From Arminella tubonensis (GTDB lineage: Bacteria; Pseudomonadota; Alphaproteobacteria; Rhizobiales; Rhizobiaceae): a stretch of DNA of 64,000 bases. The stretch spans positions 62,001-126,000 of the forward strand of contig NZ_PCDP01000028.1 of assembly GCF_003240585.1 (NCBI RefSeq). Direction: 5' to 3'. The position numbers and the translations under genes are program-made. The notes under the pieces were generated by a model. The model worked only from the letters and a program-made list of their open reading frames with translations, was not told the origin of the DNA and did no database searches. Numbering within the stretch: position 1 is the stretch's first letter; every line of letters starts with the position of its first letter. Below, one piece after another: positions 25,850 through 36,406 of the stretch.

Positions 25850-27022
25850 CTATGCCGGCACCGGCACTGGTGACGAACGCGTGCTAACGAGGAGAAAGCC
25901 CAGTGCCGCCAACTCGCAGACTGCGCCGACGAGGCCGAGCATCGCCAGTGAGGTCAATTGCACCGTGGCCGCACCGAGCGCGGCTCCGATCGCCGCGCCG
26001 AGATAGATCGCCGAGGAATTGAGTGAAAGGGTGACCGGGGCGAGATGAGGGTCGATCGATAAAAGCCTGACCTGTTGCACAGCCGGCAGGGACCAGCCGA
26101 ACAGCGCCCAAAGTGTAATCGCACAAACGACGCCGGCGAAGGCCCAGGACGCCGGAGCGAAGTCCGCCAGGAATGTCAGTGCCGTGAAGGCAATCACCAT
26201 CATCACCGTTGCCAGAATGAGAAAGCGCCGCTTGTCCCAACGATCGGCAACATGGCCGCCAACTGTGTTGCCGACTGCCGCGGCAAGTCCGAACACGAAG
26301 AGCGTAACAGCGACGCCCTGCGGCGAAATTCCGAATACCGTTTCCAGGTATGCGCCGAAATAGGTGTTGACCGCGAAAGCCCCGATCAGGACGAGCACCG
26401 TCAGCATCAGGACGGCCAGCACATCAGGCCGTCGGGCCACAGCCAGACGCCTTTTGAGGCTGATGGCAGGAGGACTGGGCGAGCGCGGCAGCTTCGCGAC
26501 AATGCCGATCAACGCCAAAGCGCCGAGAGCGGCAACGCCGATAAAGGTCGCGCGCCAGTCAAGCCGGGCTGCGATCAAGGTACCCATCGGCACACCAAGG
26601 ACGAGCGCGATCGTCATGCCGCTGTAGATGAAGGAAAGGGCGCGGCCGCGACGTTCAGGCGCGATGGTCATAGACGCATAGCCGGCGGATGCCGGCATAA
26701 AAGTACCCGCCGAAAGCGCCAGTAGTACACGCGCAAAGGCGAGCGCAGCATAGCCCGGCGCGAATGCGGCAAGCAGATTGGACAGGGTAAAAGCGGTCAT
26801 CGCGCCGATCAGAAGCGCTCGACGTGGCACATTGGCGGTGGCAACGGCAATCAGCGGCGAACCAATCGCGTAGGCGAAGGCGAAAATGGTGACAAGTTGG
26901 CCAGCCGCCGCAACGGACACACCGAGATCATGGGCCATGCCGGGCAGGATGCCGGAGATCATGAAACCTTCGGTGCCTATGGCGAAGGCACCCAAAGCCA
27001 GCCAGATCAAATTTCGGTACAT
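25850..27022 (-). CDS. MFS efflux transporter (DHA1, AraJ/sugar-efflux type)
   Basis: 390 residues with 12 predicted membrane helices. The DHA1 opening is LALGAFAIGTEGFMISGILPG. Motif A-like loops are SPLIAVATANVPRRALLIG and GGHVADRWDKRRFLI, and motif C is GVPMGTLIAARLDWRATF. The ATG at 27022 is chosen because the longer frame starts with TTG inside the first operator. Such proteins export drugs, sugars or amino acids; the substrate is unknown. It is divergent from an ArsR-type regulator with paired operators between them, so it is probably derepressed by the regulator's ligand. Confidence 0.88.
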   Translation of the reverse strand: MYRNLIWLALGAFAIGTEGFMISGILPGMAHDLGVSVAAAGQLVTIFAFAYAIGSPLIAVATANVPRRALLIGAMTAFTLSNLLAAFAPGYAALAFARVLLALSAGTFMPASAGYASMTIAPERRGRALSFIYSGMTIALVLGVPMGTLIAARLDWRATFIGVAALGALALIGIVAKLPRSPSPPAISLKRRLAVARRPDVLAVLMLTVLVLIGAFAVNTYFGAYLETVFGISPQGVAVTLFVFGLAAAVGNTVGGHVADRWDKRRFLILATVMMVIAFTALTFLADFAPASWAFAGVVCAITLWALFGWSLPAVQQVRLLSIDPHLAPVTLSLNSSAIYLGAAIGAALGAATVQLTSLAMLGLVGAVCELAALGFLLVSTRSSPVPVPA

Positions 27023-27041
27023 CGAGAGTCCATTCCTAAAG

Positions 27042-27107
27042 TTCAACAACTATTGAAGTTATGAACCTTCGCACTTCGACTTGTCAAGTAGTTCAACGAC
27101 TATTGAA
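27042..27107. promoter_or_regulatory. Twin operators TTCAAC(A/G)ACTATTGAA
   Basis: TTCAACAACTATTGAA (27042-27057) and TTCAACGACTATTGAA (27092-27107) differ at one base and are exactly 50 bp apart. Each is an inverted repeat with TTCAA/TTGAA arms. They sit between the divergent MFS and ArsR genes and are probably the ArsR binding sites, covering both promoters. Confidence 0.75.
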
Positions 27108-27137
27108 TTTTTGCCCGAATAGCGCTAGCTAATCCTC

Positions 27138-27455
27138 ATGGCAAAGGAAATCCATCATCCCACCACTGAACAGATCGACCTGTCGGCCGTGCTCGACGCA
27201 ATGAGCGACCCGACACGGCGCGATATCGTGCTGCGCCTTGTGGAGGTCGGCGAAGAGAATTGTTCCGGTTTTTCCGAGTTCGGCTCCAAAACAAACCTGA
27301 CCTATCATTATGCGCGATTGCGCGAGGCCGGCATTACCTCGACCCGCATCGAGGGAACCCAGCGGCTGATTTCGCTGCGGCTCAATGACCTCGAGATGCG
27401 CTTTCCCGGTCTGATGACGGCTATTCTTGCAGCCGCTCCCCGCAGCAAGACCTGA
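27138..27455 (+). CDS. ArsR-family helix-turn-helix regulator
   Basis: 105 residues. The winged-helix domain has LSAVLDAMSDPTRRDIVLRL, then FGSKTNLTYHYARLREAGI as recognition region and a wing (TRIEGTQRLISLRLNDLE). There is no metal-binding CxC pair; a single Cys (NCSGF) is present, so a classical metalloregulator is unlikely. The HTH reads SKTNLTYHYARLRE rather than the usual SxxxSxHLxxL, a common variant in regulators of MFS exporters. It is divergent from the MFS gene and probably represses both genes. Confidence 0.87.
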   Translation: MAKEIHHPTTEQIDLSAVLDAMSDPTRRDIVLRLVEVGEENCSGFSEFGSKTNLTYHYARLREAGITSTRIEGTQRLISLRLNDLEMRFPGLMTAILAAAPRSKT

Positions 27456-27475
27456 CGCTCTGAGCTGCAAATCTG

Positions 27476-28510
27476 CTAGGACGCCACCGGGTCATCAGAA
27501 GCCGGCATGAGGGCGGCGCAGGATTCGCGGACGACGAGCTTCGGCGCAAAGACGGTGCGCGTGCCGGTGGGCGGCGTTTTCCGAGCGATTTCATCCAGCA
27601 GAGCCGCAATCGACATCTGCGCCATTTCGAGGACAGGTGCAGCGACGACGGTCGGTGGCGGGTTCATGATGTTGGCGAAATCGAAATCGTCAATGCCGAT
27701 GACGGAGACGTCTCCGGGCACGTTCAATCGCAATTCCCTGAGCGCATTGAGGACGCCGAGCATCATCATGTTCGACAGCGCGAAAATCGCAGTCGGCGGA
27801 TCGGGTTGCCGCATTCTCCTCAAGGTGTTGTCATGAGCAAGGACCTGATCGAAGCGGCCGGACAGCAACAGGTCGTTGTCGACAGTTAGTCCATAAGCGG
27901 CATGGGCCTGCAGATAGCCCTGCAGCCGATCCTCGCCGGTGACGATATTGTCGCGGCCGACTGTCACTGCGATGCGCCTATGACCGAGACCGATCAGGTG
28001 TTCAGTGGCGATGCGCCCGGCAGCGATATTGTCGAGCTTGATGACGTCATAGGGGAGCCCCTCAACAAAGCTGTCGAGCAGGATCGTCGGCACGTGAATC
28101 TGGCCGATGATGCGGGCGCCGTGCTCGGCGTCGGAGCGCGTCGGAATGATGATCAGCCCTTCGACGCGCTGCATCCGCATCATCGTGAGTATCTGTCGCT
28201 CGCGATCATGATCCTCACTGGTTGAATAGACCGCGGCCATGTAGCCGGCATTGAGGCAGGCGGATTCGACCACCTTGGCGACCTTGGCAAAATGCGGATT
28301 GGTGATGTCAGGCAGGATGAGCCCGATCAACCGCGACTGACCCATCCTCAGGCTGCGCGCGCCCCCGTGCGGCACGTAACCGATATCGCGCACGGCAGCC
28401 TCGACTTTGGCGATCACCTCTTCGCTGACCGGCGCAGAACGGTTGATCGCGGCCGAGGCCGTCGATATCGCAACACCCGCCAGTTTCGCCACGTCCTTGA
28501 TGGTGGCCAT
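27476..28510 (-). CDS. LacI-family regulator of the downstream sugar ABC/GH116 operon
   Basis: 344 residues from ATG 28510, which has GGAGGCGGC immediately upstream. The HTH and hinge are ATIKDVAKLAGVAISTASAA and HGGARSLRMGQS. The effector domain follows (LIGLILPDITNPHFAKVAKV, then SVIGIDDFDFANIMNPPPT and the C-terminal VRESC). It is divergent from the sugar operon 28718-35590, with two CGAAACGTTTCG palindromes between them, so it very likely represses that operon and perhaps itself. The inducer is unknown. Confidence 0.9.
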   Translation of the reverse strand: MATIKDVAKLAGVAISTASAAINRSAPVSEEVIAKVEAAVRDIGYVPHGGARSLRMGQSRLIGLILPDITNPHFAKVAKVVESACLNAGYMAAVYSTSEDHDRERQILTMMRMQRVEGLIIIPTRSDAEHGARIIGQIHVPTILLDSFVEGLPYDVIKLDNIAAGRIATEHLIGLGHRRIAVTVGRDNIVTGEDRLQGYLQAHAAYGLTVDNDLLLSGRFDQVLAHDNTLRRMRQPDPPTAIFALSNMMMLGVLNALRELRLNVPGDVSVIGIDDFDFANIMNPPPTVVAAPVLEMAQMSIAALLDEIARKTPPTGTRTVFAPKLVVRESCAALMPASDDPVAS

Positions 28511-28572
28511 GCCGCCTCCGCTGCCCTTTTTCCGCGACCCTCTTGCCAAGAGGGGATCTGGATGCTGTTATA

Positions 28573-28662
28573 CGAAACGTTTCGACTAAGCAAATTCAGT
28601 ATTGGAGAGCCGGGGGAGGATCCGGCGCTTTAATATCCAGTTCGAAAAAACGAAACGTTTCG
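28573..28662. promoter_or_regulatory. Twin LacI operators CGAAACGTTTCG
   Basis: Identical perfect 12-bp palindromes at 28573-28584 and 28651-28662, 78 bp apart centre to centre, between the LacI gene and the sugar-binding protein gene. GAAACGTTTC with central CG is the standard LacI-family operator form. The spacing allows looping or dual promoter control. Confidence 0.85.
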
Positions 28663-28717
28663 ATCAAAGGTTTGTTGAACGGTAACGCGCTGTAGGAGGC
28701 GCATTGGGGAGGACGAC

Positions 28718-30001
28718 ATGCATAATATTTCGCGGCGCTCACTGCTCGCTTCGTCTGCGGCTCTGGTACTGGGCGCAGGGATCAGCCGAGCCTTTGCGCA
28801 GTCGACGGCAAGTGGCACGCTGAAGGTGCAGGGGTTCGGCGCCGATGCCGAACTCGCCGCCATGACAAATGCCATTGCCCGCTTCAACAAGAAGTACCCG
28901 AACGTCAAGGTCGACCTGTCCGTCGACCCGATCTCGACCGGTTGGGGCGACTACGTGACCAAGGTCTTCAGCCAGTTCAACTCCGGCCAGCAGGCCGATA
29001 TCTACGGCACCGCGATCGAGACGTTCCAGAGCTTCTCGTCTCGAGGCCTATTCCTGCCGCTCAACGATTTCGTTGCGGCCAATCCTGACTTTTCAGACTT
29101 TGCACCCAGCCTCTTCAAACAGTCGAGCTACAAAGGGAACATCAACTATATCCCTATCGGCTGGAACAACATCATGATCAACTATAACAGGGATCTGTTC
29201 GACAAGGCCGGCGTCGCCTATCCGAAGGATGGCAAATGGACCTGGGATCAGTTCCGTGACGTTGCCAAGAAGCTGACGGTCAAGGATGGCTCGGGCAATG
29301 TCACCCAGTTCGGCTACGAGGTGCCGAACCAGAACTTCTTCATCCAGCCCTGGTTCTTCTCCAATGGCACAGGCGCGCTCAACGACGACTGGACGGCGTC
29401 CAACATGCTCGATCCGAAGGTCTCCGAGAGCCTGCAGTTCCTCTACGATCTCATCCATGTCGACGGTGTCTCGCCCATTCCCGGCAAGGATACGATGGAC
29501 AACCAGTTCCTTGCCGGTCAGGTCGCGATGATCAGCCGCGGCCACTGGATCGTCCAGAACGCCAAGAACAACAAGCTCAACATGGACGTCGCCATTCCGC
29601 CGAGCAAGGCCACCGATACGACGGTGATCGGTTTCGGCGGCTATGCGGTATCGAAGACGACCACCCAGCCCGATCTCGCCAAGGCGCTCATCCTCGAACT
29701 CACCAGCGAGGAAACGCAAAAGGAGGAGGGCGAAAAAGGCGGCGGCGTACCGGGCCGCAAGGCGGCGGCGGATACGCCTGCATTCCTCAGCTTCCCACCA
29801 AGCGCTGCCCTCTATTACCAGACCCTGCCGAATACGAAGGCCGTGCCCTCTCCGGCAAATTTCCAGGAAGTCGAGAAGATCTTCATCCGCTACTACACCG
29901 CGATGATGGCGGGCGAGGTTTCCATCGCCGACGGCGTGAAGCAGGCCGACGCCGAACTCAATGCATCGTTCGAGCGGTTGAAGAAGCGAATGGGCGGGTA
30001 A
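28718..30001 (+). CDS. Sugar ABC transporter substrate-binding protein (family 1)
   Basis: 427 residues. The signal peptide has a twin-arginine-like core (SRRSLLASSAALVLGAG, cleavage after FAQ near residue 28). The mature part is a family 1 (maltose/oligosaccharide) binding protein: YIPIGWNNIMINYNRDLFDKAG, GKWTWDQFRDVAKKL, GQVAMISRGHW and the C-terminal TSEETQKEEGEKGGGVPGR. It is the first gene of the operon under the LacI operators. The ligand is unknown; the GH116 gene in the operon suggests a beta-linked glucoside or xyloside. Confidence 0.92.
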   Translation: MHNISRRSLLASSAALVLGAGISRAFAQSTASGTLKVQGFGADAELAAMTNAIARFNKKYPNVKVDLSVDPISTGWGDYVTKVFSQFNSGQQADIYGTAIETFQSFSSRGLFLPLNDFVAANPDFSDFAPSLFKQSSYKGNINYIPIGWNNIMINYNRDLFDKAGVAYPKDGKWTWDQFRDVAKKLTVKDGSGNVTQFGYEVPNQNFFIQPWFFSNGTGALNDDWTASNMLDPKVSESLQFLYDLIHVDGVSPIPGKDTMDNQFLAGQVAMISRGHWIVQNAKNNKLNMDVAIPPSKATDTTVIGFGGYAVSKTTTQPDLAKALILELTSEETQKEEGEKGGGVPGRKAAADTPAFLSFPPSAALYYQTLPNTKAVPSPANFQEVEKIFIRYYTAMMAGEVSIADGVKQADAELNASFERLKKRMGG

Positions 30002-30036
30002 CCGGAGTTAAGCTTACCACGGTGAGAAAGGGGGCA

Positions 30037-30053
30037 GACGCCGACGAGGCGTC
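30037..30053 (+). repeat. Intercistronic hairpin after the binding-protein gene
   Basis: GACGCC/GGCGTC with a five-base loop, 36 bases after the binding-protein stop and 65 bases before the permease start. Such hairpins often stabilise the binding-protein mRNA relative to the permease part. No T-tract follows. Confidence 0.4.
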
Positions 30054-30117
30054 GCCCACTCCCGCGCGCCGAGTGCGCCGCTTCAATCACTTGTCCTTGA
30101 CCCCTTGAGCATGTTTG

Positions 30118-31026
30118 ATGAACGCCACGATTGAAAGACATCGCCCCTCCGAACTCAGTCGCGCCCAGGCACGCAGCGGCTATCTTTTCGTGCTGCCGGC
30201 GGCAGTGCTGTATCTGACATTCGTGATTGCGCCGGTGATCATTACGACGGTGCTGGCCTTTTCTTATTACGACCCCATGCTCGGCTCGAGCTGGGTCGGC
30301 CTCGACAATCTCGCGCGGTTCTTCACAGATCGGCGATCCCTGCAGATACTCTGGAACACGTTGCGCTTTGCGCTCTTCGCCGTGAGTTTCAACGTCTCCA
30401 TCGGCCTCATCCTGGCGCTCGCCTTAAATCGGGCGATGCCGGGATGGCTGCTCTATTTCTTCCGGCTTGCGTTCTTCTTGCCCGTCATCATCGCCGCCGC
30501 CTTCGTGTCCATCGTCTGGGGTTATTTCTACGGTGACGACCTTGGCGTCATCAACTACTACCTCCGCCTCGTCGGGCTCTCGCCCGTACATTGGCTGACG
30601 GATTCGACGCATGCGATGACCTCGATCGTCATCATGGATGTCTGGAAGAACACCGGTTTCTTCATGATCATCTTCATCGCGGCCCTGCAGGGCGTGCCGA
30701 AGAATATTCTTGAAGCAGCGGCCATGGACGGCACGCCGGCTTGGCGAACATTTTTCCGGATCACCCTTCCCTACATCTCGCCGGTCGTCTTCTTCTGCAT
30801 CGTCTATGCATCGATCGGGGCTCTGCAGGTGTTCGAATCGATCGTCATCCTGACCCAGGGCGGCCCCGGCGACAGCACGCGTTCGCTCTCCATCCTCATT
30901 GTAGAGGAAGGATTTGGCAGCTACCAGATCGGCTATGCCGCCTCGATTTCGGTTGTGATGACCGTTCTCATCCTCATGATCACCGCGGTCCAGCAAATCC
31001 TCTCCCGTCGATGGGTGCAGCAATGA
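30118..31026 (+). CDS. Sugar ABC transporter permease (MalF/UgpA type)
   Basis: 302 residues from ATG 30118 with a weak ribosome binding site, as expected for lower expression than the binding protein. There are six membrane helices; the first is SGYLFVLPAAVLYLTFVIAP. The EAA coupling loop is LEAAAMDGTPAWRTFFRITLP. Its stop overlaps the next start as ATGA. It pairs with the product of 31023-31874 in the inner membrane. Confidence 0.92.
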   Translation: MNATIERHRPSELSRAQARSGYLFVLPAAVLYLTFVIAPVIITTVLAFSYYDPMLGSSWVGLDNLARFFTDRRSLQILWNTLRFALFAVSFNVSIGLILALALNRAMPGWLLYFFRLAFFLPVIIAAAFVSIVWGYFYGDDLGVINYYLRLVGLSPVHWLTDSTHAMTSIVIMDVWKNTGFFMIIFIAALQGVPKNILEAAAMDGTPAWRTFFRITLPYISPVVFFCIVYASIGALQVFESIVILTQGGPGDSTRSLSILIVEEGFGSYQIGYAASISVVMTVLILMITAVQQILSRRWVQQ

Positions 31027-31874
31027 GCGAGACCATGCAGACCCGCGCTGCCAAGCGCTGGATCGATTGGGCAATCATCGCCACCATGCTGGTTCTCGCC
31101 ATCGGCATGCTGCTGCCGTTCCTCTGGCTGTTCTCGATGTCGTTCCGGCCGGTGTCGGATGCCTACAAGCTGCCGCCGAGCTTTCTGCCGCCGAGCCTGA
31201 ATTTCAGCAACTATCGCGAAGTATTGAACTCCCGGGTGCCGTTTCTGCACATCTATTTCAACTCGGTCATGATCGCCGTGATCGTGACAATCGGCCAGCT
31301 CATAACCTGCACATTTGCCGCCTTCGCTTTCGCCCGGCTCAATTTCAAAGGTCGCGACGCGCTGTTTTTCATTCTCCTGATCGGGTTGATGTTTCCAGCG
31401 CAGGTGACGATCCTGCCGATCTATCTCGGCTACGCCCGCCTCGGCCTGCTCGATCGACCGATCGGATTGGCGCTCATGTATCTGACCTCCAGCTTCGGCG
31501 TGTTTCTCGTACGGCAATTCATGCTCAGCCAGCCGAAGGCGCTTGAAGAGGCGGCGCTGATGGATGGCGCCGGTTATCTCAAGATCTTCTGGCGGATTTC
31601 CCTGCCGCAATTGCGGCCGGCACTGTCGGCGCTCGGCATCATCACCTTCACCCAGACCTGGAACTACTATTTCCAGGCGAAAGTGCTGCTCAGCTCCAAT
31701 GAATCGCTGACCTTGCCGGTCGCGATGGATGTGCTGCGCGGCTACATGGGCGCCGGCAATCTCTCGGTCGTGATGGCGGCGATGAGCATGTCGATCCTGC
31801 CCGTCGTGCTCCTCTTTCTCCTCGCCCAGAAATTCGTGATCGAAGGCATCACGATGAGCGGCATCAAAAACTAG
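31023..31874 (+). CDS. Sugar ABC transporter permease (MalG/UgpE type)
   Basis: 283 residues. Start 31023 overlaps the previous stop; the long upstream open frame is antifunctional read-through of the first permease. There are six membrane helices. The MalG-type motif WLFSMSFRPVSDAY follows the first helix. The coupling loop is LEEAALMDGAGYLKIFWRIS and the end is LAQKFVIEGITMSGIKN, the usual MalG-family C-terminus. Confidence 0.92.
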   Translation: MSETMQTRAAKRWIDWAIIATMLVLAIGMLLPFLWLFSMSFRPVSDAYKLPPSFLPPSLNFSNYREVLNSRVPFLHIYFNSVMIAVIVTIGQLITCTFAAFAFARLNFKGRDALFFILLIGLMFPAQVTILPIYLGYARLGLLDRPIGLALMYLTSSFGVFLVRQFMLSQPKALEEAALMDGAGYLKIFWRISLPQLRPALSALGIITFTQTWNYYFQAKVLLSSNESLTLPVAMDVLRGYMGAGNLSVVMAAMSMSILPVVLLFLLAQKFVIEGITMSGIKN

Positions 31875-31895
31875 CACTCAGGGACATTGATCTTC

Positions 31896-34486
31896 ATGTG
31901 GCATGACCTCGCTTCGATCGATCCGCACTTCGCCTACAAAGGCGAACGCAGCCGCTACATCGCCTTTCCGCTCGGCGGGATAGGTTCCGGCGGGCTCTCC
32001 ATCTCCGGCAGCGGGCGGCTGATCGACTGGTCGATCCGCAACCGGCCGGCGCTTCAGGGCTATAATGGTTACTCGCACTTCGCAATCAAGGCCGAAAAGG
32101 GCGACAAGCTCGTCGATGCCCGCGTCCTGAATGGTCCTTACGACCTCAATCCATCCGGTGCGCCGGGCAAGCGCCAGATGTTCGATGGTTTCGGCCACGG
32201 CGCCAATCGCCAGACCATGGTCGGGGTTCCACATTTTCGCGAGGTCGAATTCTACGGCCGCTTCCCTACTGCCGACCTTGTCTTCAACGACGATCGTTTC
32301 CCGGGTCTCGTTCGACAGACGGCGATGAGCCCCTTTATCCCCCACAACGATCGCGACTCGTCGATGCCGGTTGCCATGTTCGCGTTCGAAATCGTCAACG
32401 ACACGGCCGACGAATTGACGTACACGCTCGCCTGCACGCTTGGAAACTATGGTTCTAACAGCGGCACCCATCGTTTCAGCCAGGAAAACGGCATCAGCCG
32501 CCTGTACCTGACATCCTCGGATGAAGACCTGCCGTCGACGCAACGTGGCAGCCTCACCGTCGCAACGGATGCGGCAGACGTCGATCACACCGACCATCAT
32601 TATCGCGGCCAATGGTTTGACGACCTCGCAGTCTACTGGAAGGAATTCGCGCGCCCGGGCCACCTTCCAAAGCGGCATTACGACCAGCCGCGCGCCTCGA
32701 GACATATGAGCCTGCAGCCGGAACACGGCACCTTGGGCGCTCGGTTCACCGTGCCCGCCGGCAGCAGGAAAACAGTGCGTTTCGTGATCTCGTGGAACTT
32801 CCCGGAAGGCGACATCTATTGGGCCTACCGCAACAAACCCGATGGCGTCATCCCGGACCGGCCGACGCCGAGCTGGAAGAATTACTATGCCACCCAATGG
32901 GTGGATTCGACCGATAGCGCGACCGAAGCCCTCCGGCGGTGGGACGACCTCACGGCCGCCACCCTCGCCTTCCGCGACGGTCTGTTCGACACCACCCTGC
33001 CCGCCGAAGTCATCGATGCGGCAAGCTCGACCCTGGCGCTTCTGCGCACCGCAACTTGCATCCGGCTTGAAAACGGCGAGCTCTGGGGATGGGAAGGCCA
33101 GCACACCAACGATGGTTCCTGCGAGGGCTCCTGCACCCATGTCTGGAACTACCAGCAGGCGCTGTCCCATCTTTTCCCGGCGATCGAGCGGACGCTGCGC
33201 GAGACCGAATTCGCCTACAATCAACTCCCGACGGGTGGCCTGACCTTTCGCCAAAAGCTGCCGCTCGGATCGGGTTTCGACATTATCGGCCCGTGCGCCG
33301 ATGGGCATTTCGGCGCGATCATCAAGACCTATCGCGATTGGAAAATGTCGGGCGATACGGACTGGCTGCGACGCTATTGGCCGAATGTCAAACGCGCCAT
33401 GGAATACGCCTGGTCGCCGGAGAATCCTGACCGTTGGGACCCCGGCGAAACCGGTATACTTTCCGGACGCCAGCATCACACGCTCGACATGGAGCTCTTC
33501 GGTCCGAATTCCTGGCTGGGCTCGATGTATGTCGCAGCGCTTCTCGCAACGACCGAGATGGCCGCAGTCATGGGAGATGAGGCATTGGCCGAAAAGGCGG
33601 GACGCCTCGGTGCGGCTGGTGCGGATTATATCAACTCCGAACTTTTCAATGGCCGCTGGTTCATTCAAAAGCTCGATCTCTCCGACAAGGGTGTCCTCAC
33701 TCCGTTTGACGTTGGCCGCGCCGCAGGCGTCCTTGCCGACGGGTTCATGGAGACCTATTGGTCCGAGGAATTCTCCGAACTGAAGTATCAGATGGGCGAG
33801 GGCTGCATATCCGACCAGATCCTCGGACAGTGGCATGCCGAGGTCGCGGGAATCGGCGGATTCCTCGATGCCGCCAAGATCCGGACCGCGCTGAAATCGG
33901 TCCACACCAACAACTTCCGCCCCACACTGGAAGATCATTTCAATCCGTGCCGCAACTATGCGTACGAGGATGAGGCGGGCCTGTTGATCGCCACCTATCC
34001 CGAGGGCATCCGGCAGCCGATGGTCGCAGCGCCCTATGCCGAAGAGGTCTGGACCGGCATCGAATATATGTCGGCTTCCCATCTCATCATGCACGGCCTC
34101 GTCGAGGAGGGCATCGATATCGTTCGGGGCGTTCGCCATCGCCACGATGGCACCCGCCGCAATCCCTGGAACGATATCGAGTGCGGCTCCTATTATGCGC
34201 GCTCGATGTCGGCCTGGCAGCTCGTCAATGCCTTCTCGGGGCTCAGTGCCGATTTCGTCTCCGGCGTCCTTGCCTTCTCGCCGAAGATTGCCGGGGACTA
34301 TTCGTTGTTCTGGTCAGCAGGCAAGGGTTTCGGAAAGTTGACAAGGCAGAATGGACAAGTGACCCTGACGGTTCTTGGAGGGACGCTCGATGTCGCCGAG
34401 ATCCTCATCGACGGAAGGGTTCACCGCATTTCGGAACGCGGACCGCTCAAAGCCGGCTGCACAGTGGAAATTGGGGCTGTAGCGTA

Positions 34487-34487
<1 letters not shown>
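31896..34487 (+). CDS. GH116-family beta-glycosidase (GBA2-like, DUF608)
   Basis: 863 residues. The N-terminal beta-sandwich domain starts IAFPLGGIGSGGLSISG, the GBA2/GH116 N-terminal signature, and runs to about residue 350. The C-terminal (alpha/alpha)6 barrel contains WEGQHTNDGSCEGSCTHVWN, the family block around the catalytic nucleophile, and CISDQILGQWHAEVAGIGGF with the candidate acid Asp. GH116 members cleave beta-glucosides, beta-xylosides or glucosylceramide. There is no signal peptide, so it acts in the cytoplasm on a substrate imported by the ABC system of the same operon. It ends TAATG, overlapping the ATPase start. Substrate specificity is inferred only. Confidence 0.88.
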
Positions 34488-35590
<1,103 letters not shown>

Positions 35591-35606
35591 CGCCTGCCCA
35601 ACCCGA

Positions 35607-36293
35607 TCAGAAGCCGAGGCGACGCAGATCTTCCGAACCGAAATACTGTCCCGTGCGGTTCTTGACGCTCGGTAGTTCGGCGACACGGGCACGCCAGGCT
35701 GTTAGCGCAGTTGCGTCTTCGGGAATAGCGAGACCCGCAGCGTCGGCGAAAGCGAGCCCGGCATAGACGGTGATGTCAGCCATCGAGAAGCTATCGCCCG
35801 CGACATAGGGGCGAGTTTTCAGAACCTCGTCGAAATATTTCATTCCCGCGAGGGCCTTCTGGCCCGACTTGTTGCCCCATTCCTGCCGGCCGATCCAATC
35901 AGGGCTTTTATGAACCTGCAGCTCCGCGCCGAGGCCCGGCGTGGCATAGTGGAAATAGATCCCGACGGCGTCTATTAACTCGGCTTCGGCGCGCCTTTGC
36001 ATCATGTGGATCATACCCTTTTCGCGTGGCGTCTTTCCCGTAAGCGTCGGGTTTCCATCGAGATTGTCGAGATATTCGGTGATGGCGGTCGACTCGGAGA
36101 GGTATGTGCCGTCATCCAGCTGGAGAACCGGCAGAACACCCGAAGGGTTCTTGGCGAGAAAGTCTGGCTGTTTGTGTTCTGCGCCGATCAGGTCGACCGA
36201 GACGAACTCAACTTTGGTGTCCAGTCCCTTTTCGGCCAGAACGATGCGGATGCGGGCCGGGTTTGGGAATCCGGGGCGGTCAAAGATTTTCAT
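35607..36293 (-). CDS. Glutathione S-transferase
   Basis: 228 residues. The N-terminal thioredoxin-like domain (about 1-80) has FDRPGFPNPARIRIVLAEKG and the glutathione-binding NPSGVLPVLQLDDG...LSESTAITEYL. The helical C-terminal domain has the N-capping box motif SMADITVYAGLAFADAAG. It probably conjugates glutathione to electrophiles. It is divergent from a TetR regulator, with paired palindromes between them, so it is probably induced by a toxic compound. Confidence 0.9.
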   Translation of the reverse strand: MKIFDRPGFPNPARIRIVLAEKGLDTKVEFVSVDLIGAEHKQPDFLAKNPSGVLPVLQLDDGTYLSESTAITEYLDNLDGNPTLTGKTPREKGMIHMMQRRAEAELIDAVGIYFHYATPGLGAELQVHKSPDWIGRQEWGNKSGQKALAGMKYFDEVLKTRPYVAGDSFSMADITVYAGLAFADAAGLAIPEDATALTAWRARVAELPSVKNRTGQYFGSEDLRRLGF

Positions 36294-36317
36294 GGGTTAG
36301 ATCCTTCGTTTGTTTAT

Positions 36318-36389
36318 CTATCGATTGATAGGCAAATTTATAAACCGCCTTTTCCTTTCCTCTGTCAAGTGCTACCTATCGATAGATAG
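36318..36389. promoter_or_regulatory. Twin TetR operators CTATCGAT(T/A)GATAG
   Basis: CTATCGATTGATAG (36318-36331) and CTATCGATAGATAG (36376-36389) differ at one base, are near-palindromic and are 58 bp apart, in the divergent GST/TetR region. The second overlaps the expected leader of the TetR gene, consistent with autorepression. Confidence 0.75.
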
Positions 36390-36406
36390 ACAAAAGGAGA
36401 CATTCC

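Noticed and set aside
31878..34145. 755-codon open frame on the minus strand
   Set aside because: It is antisense to the GH116 gene, has no family resemblance, and arises from the codon bias of the GC-rich plus-strand gene.
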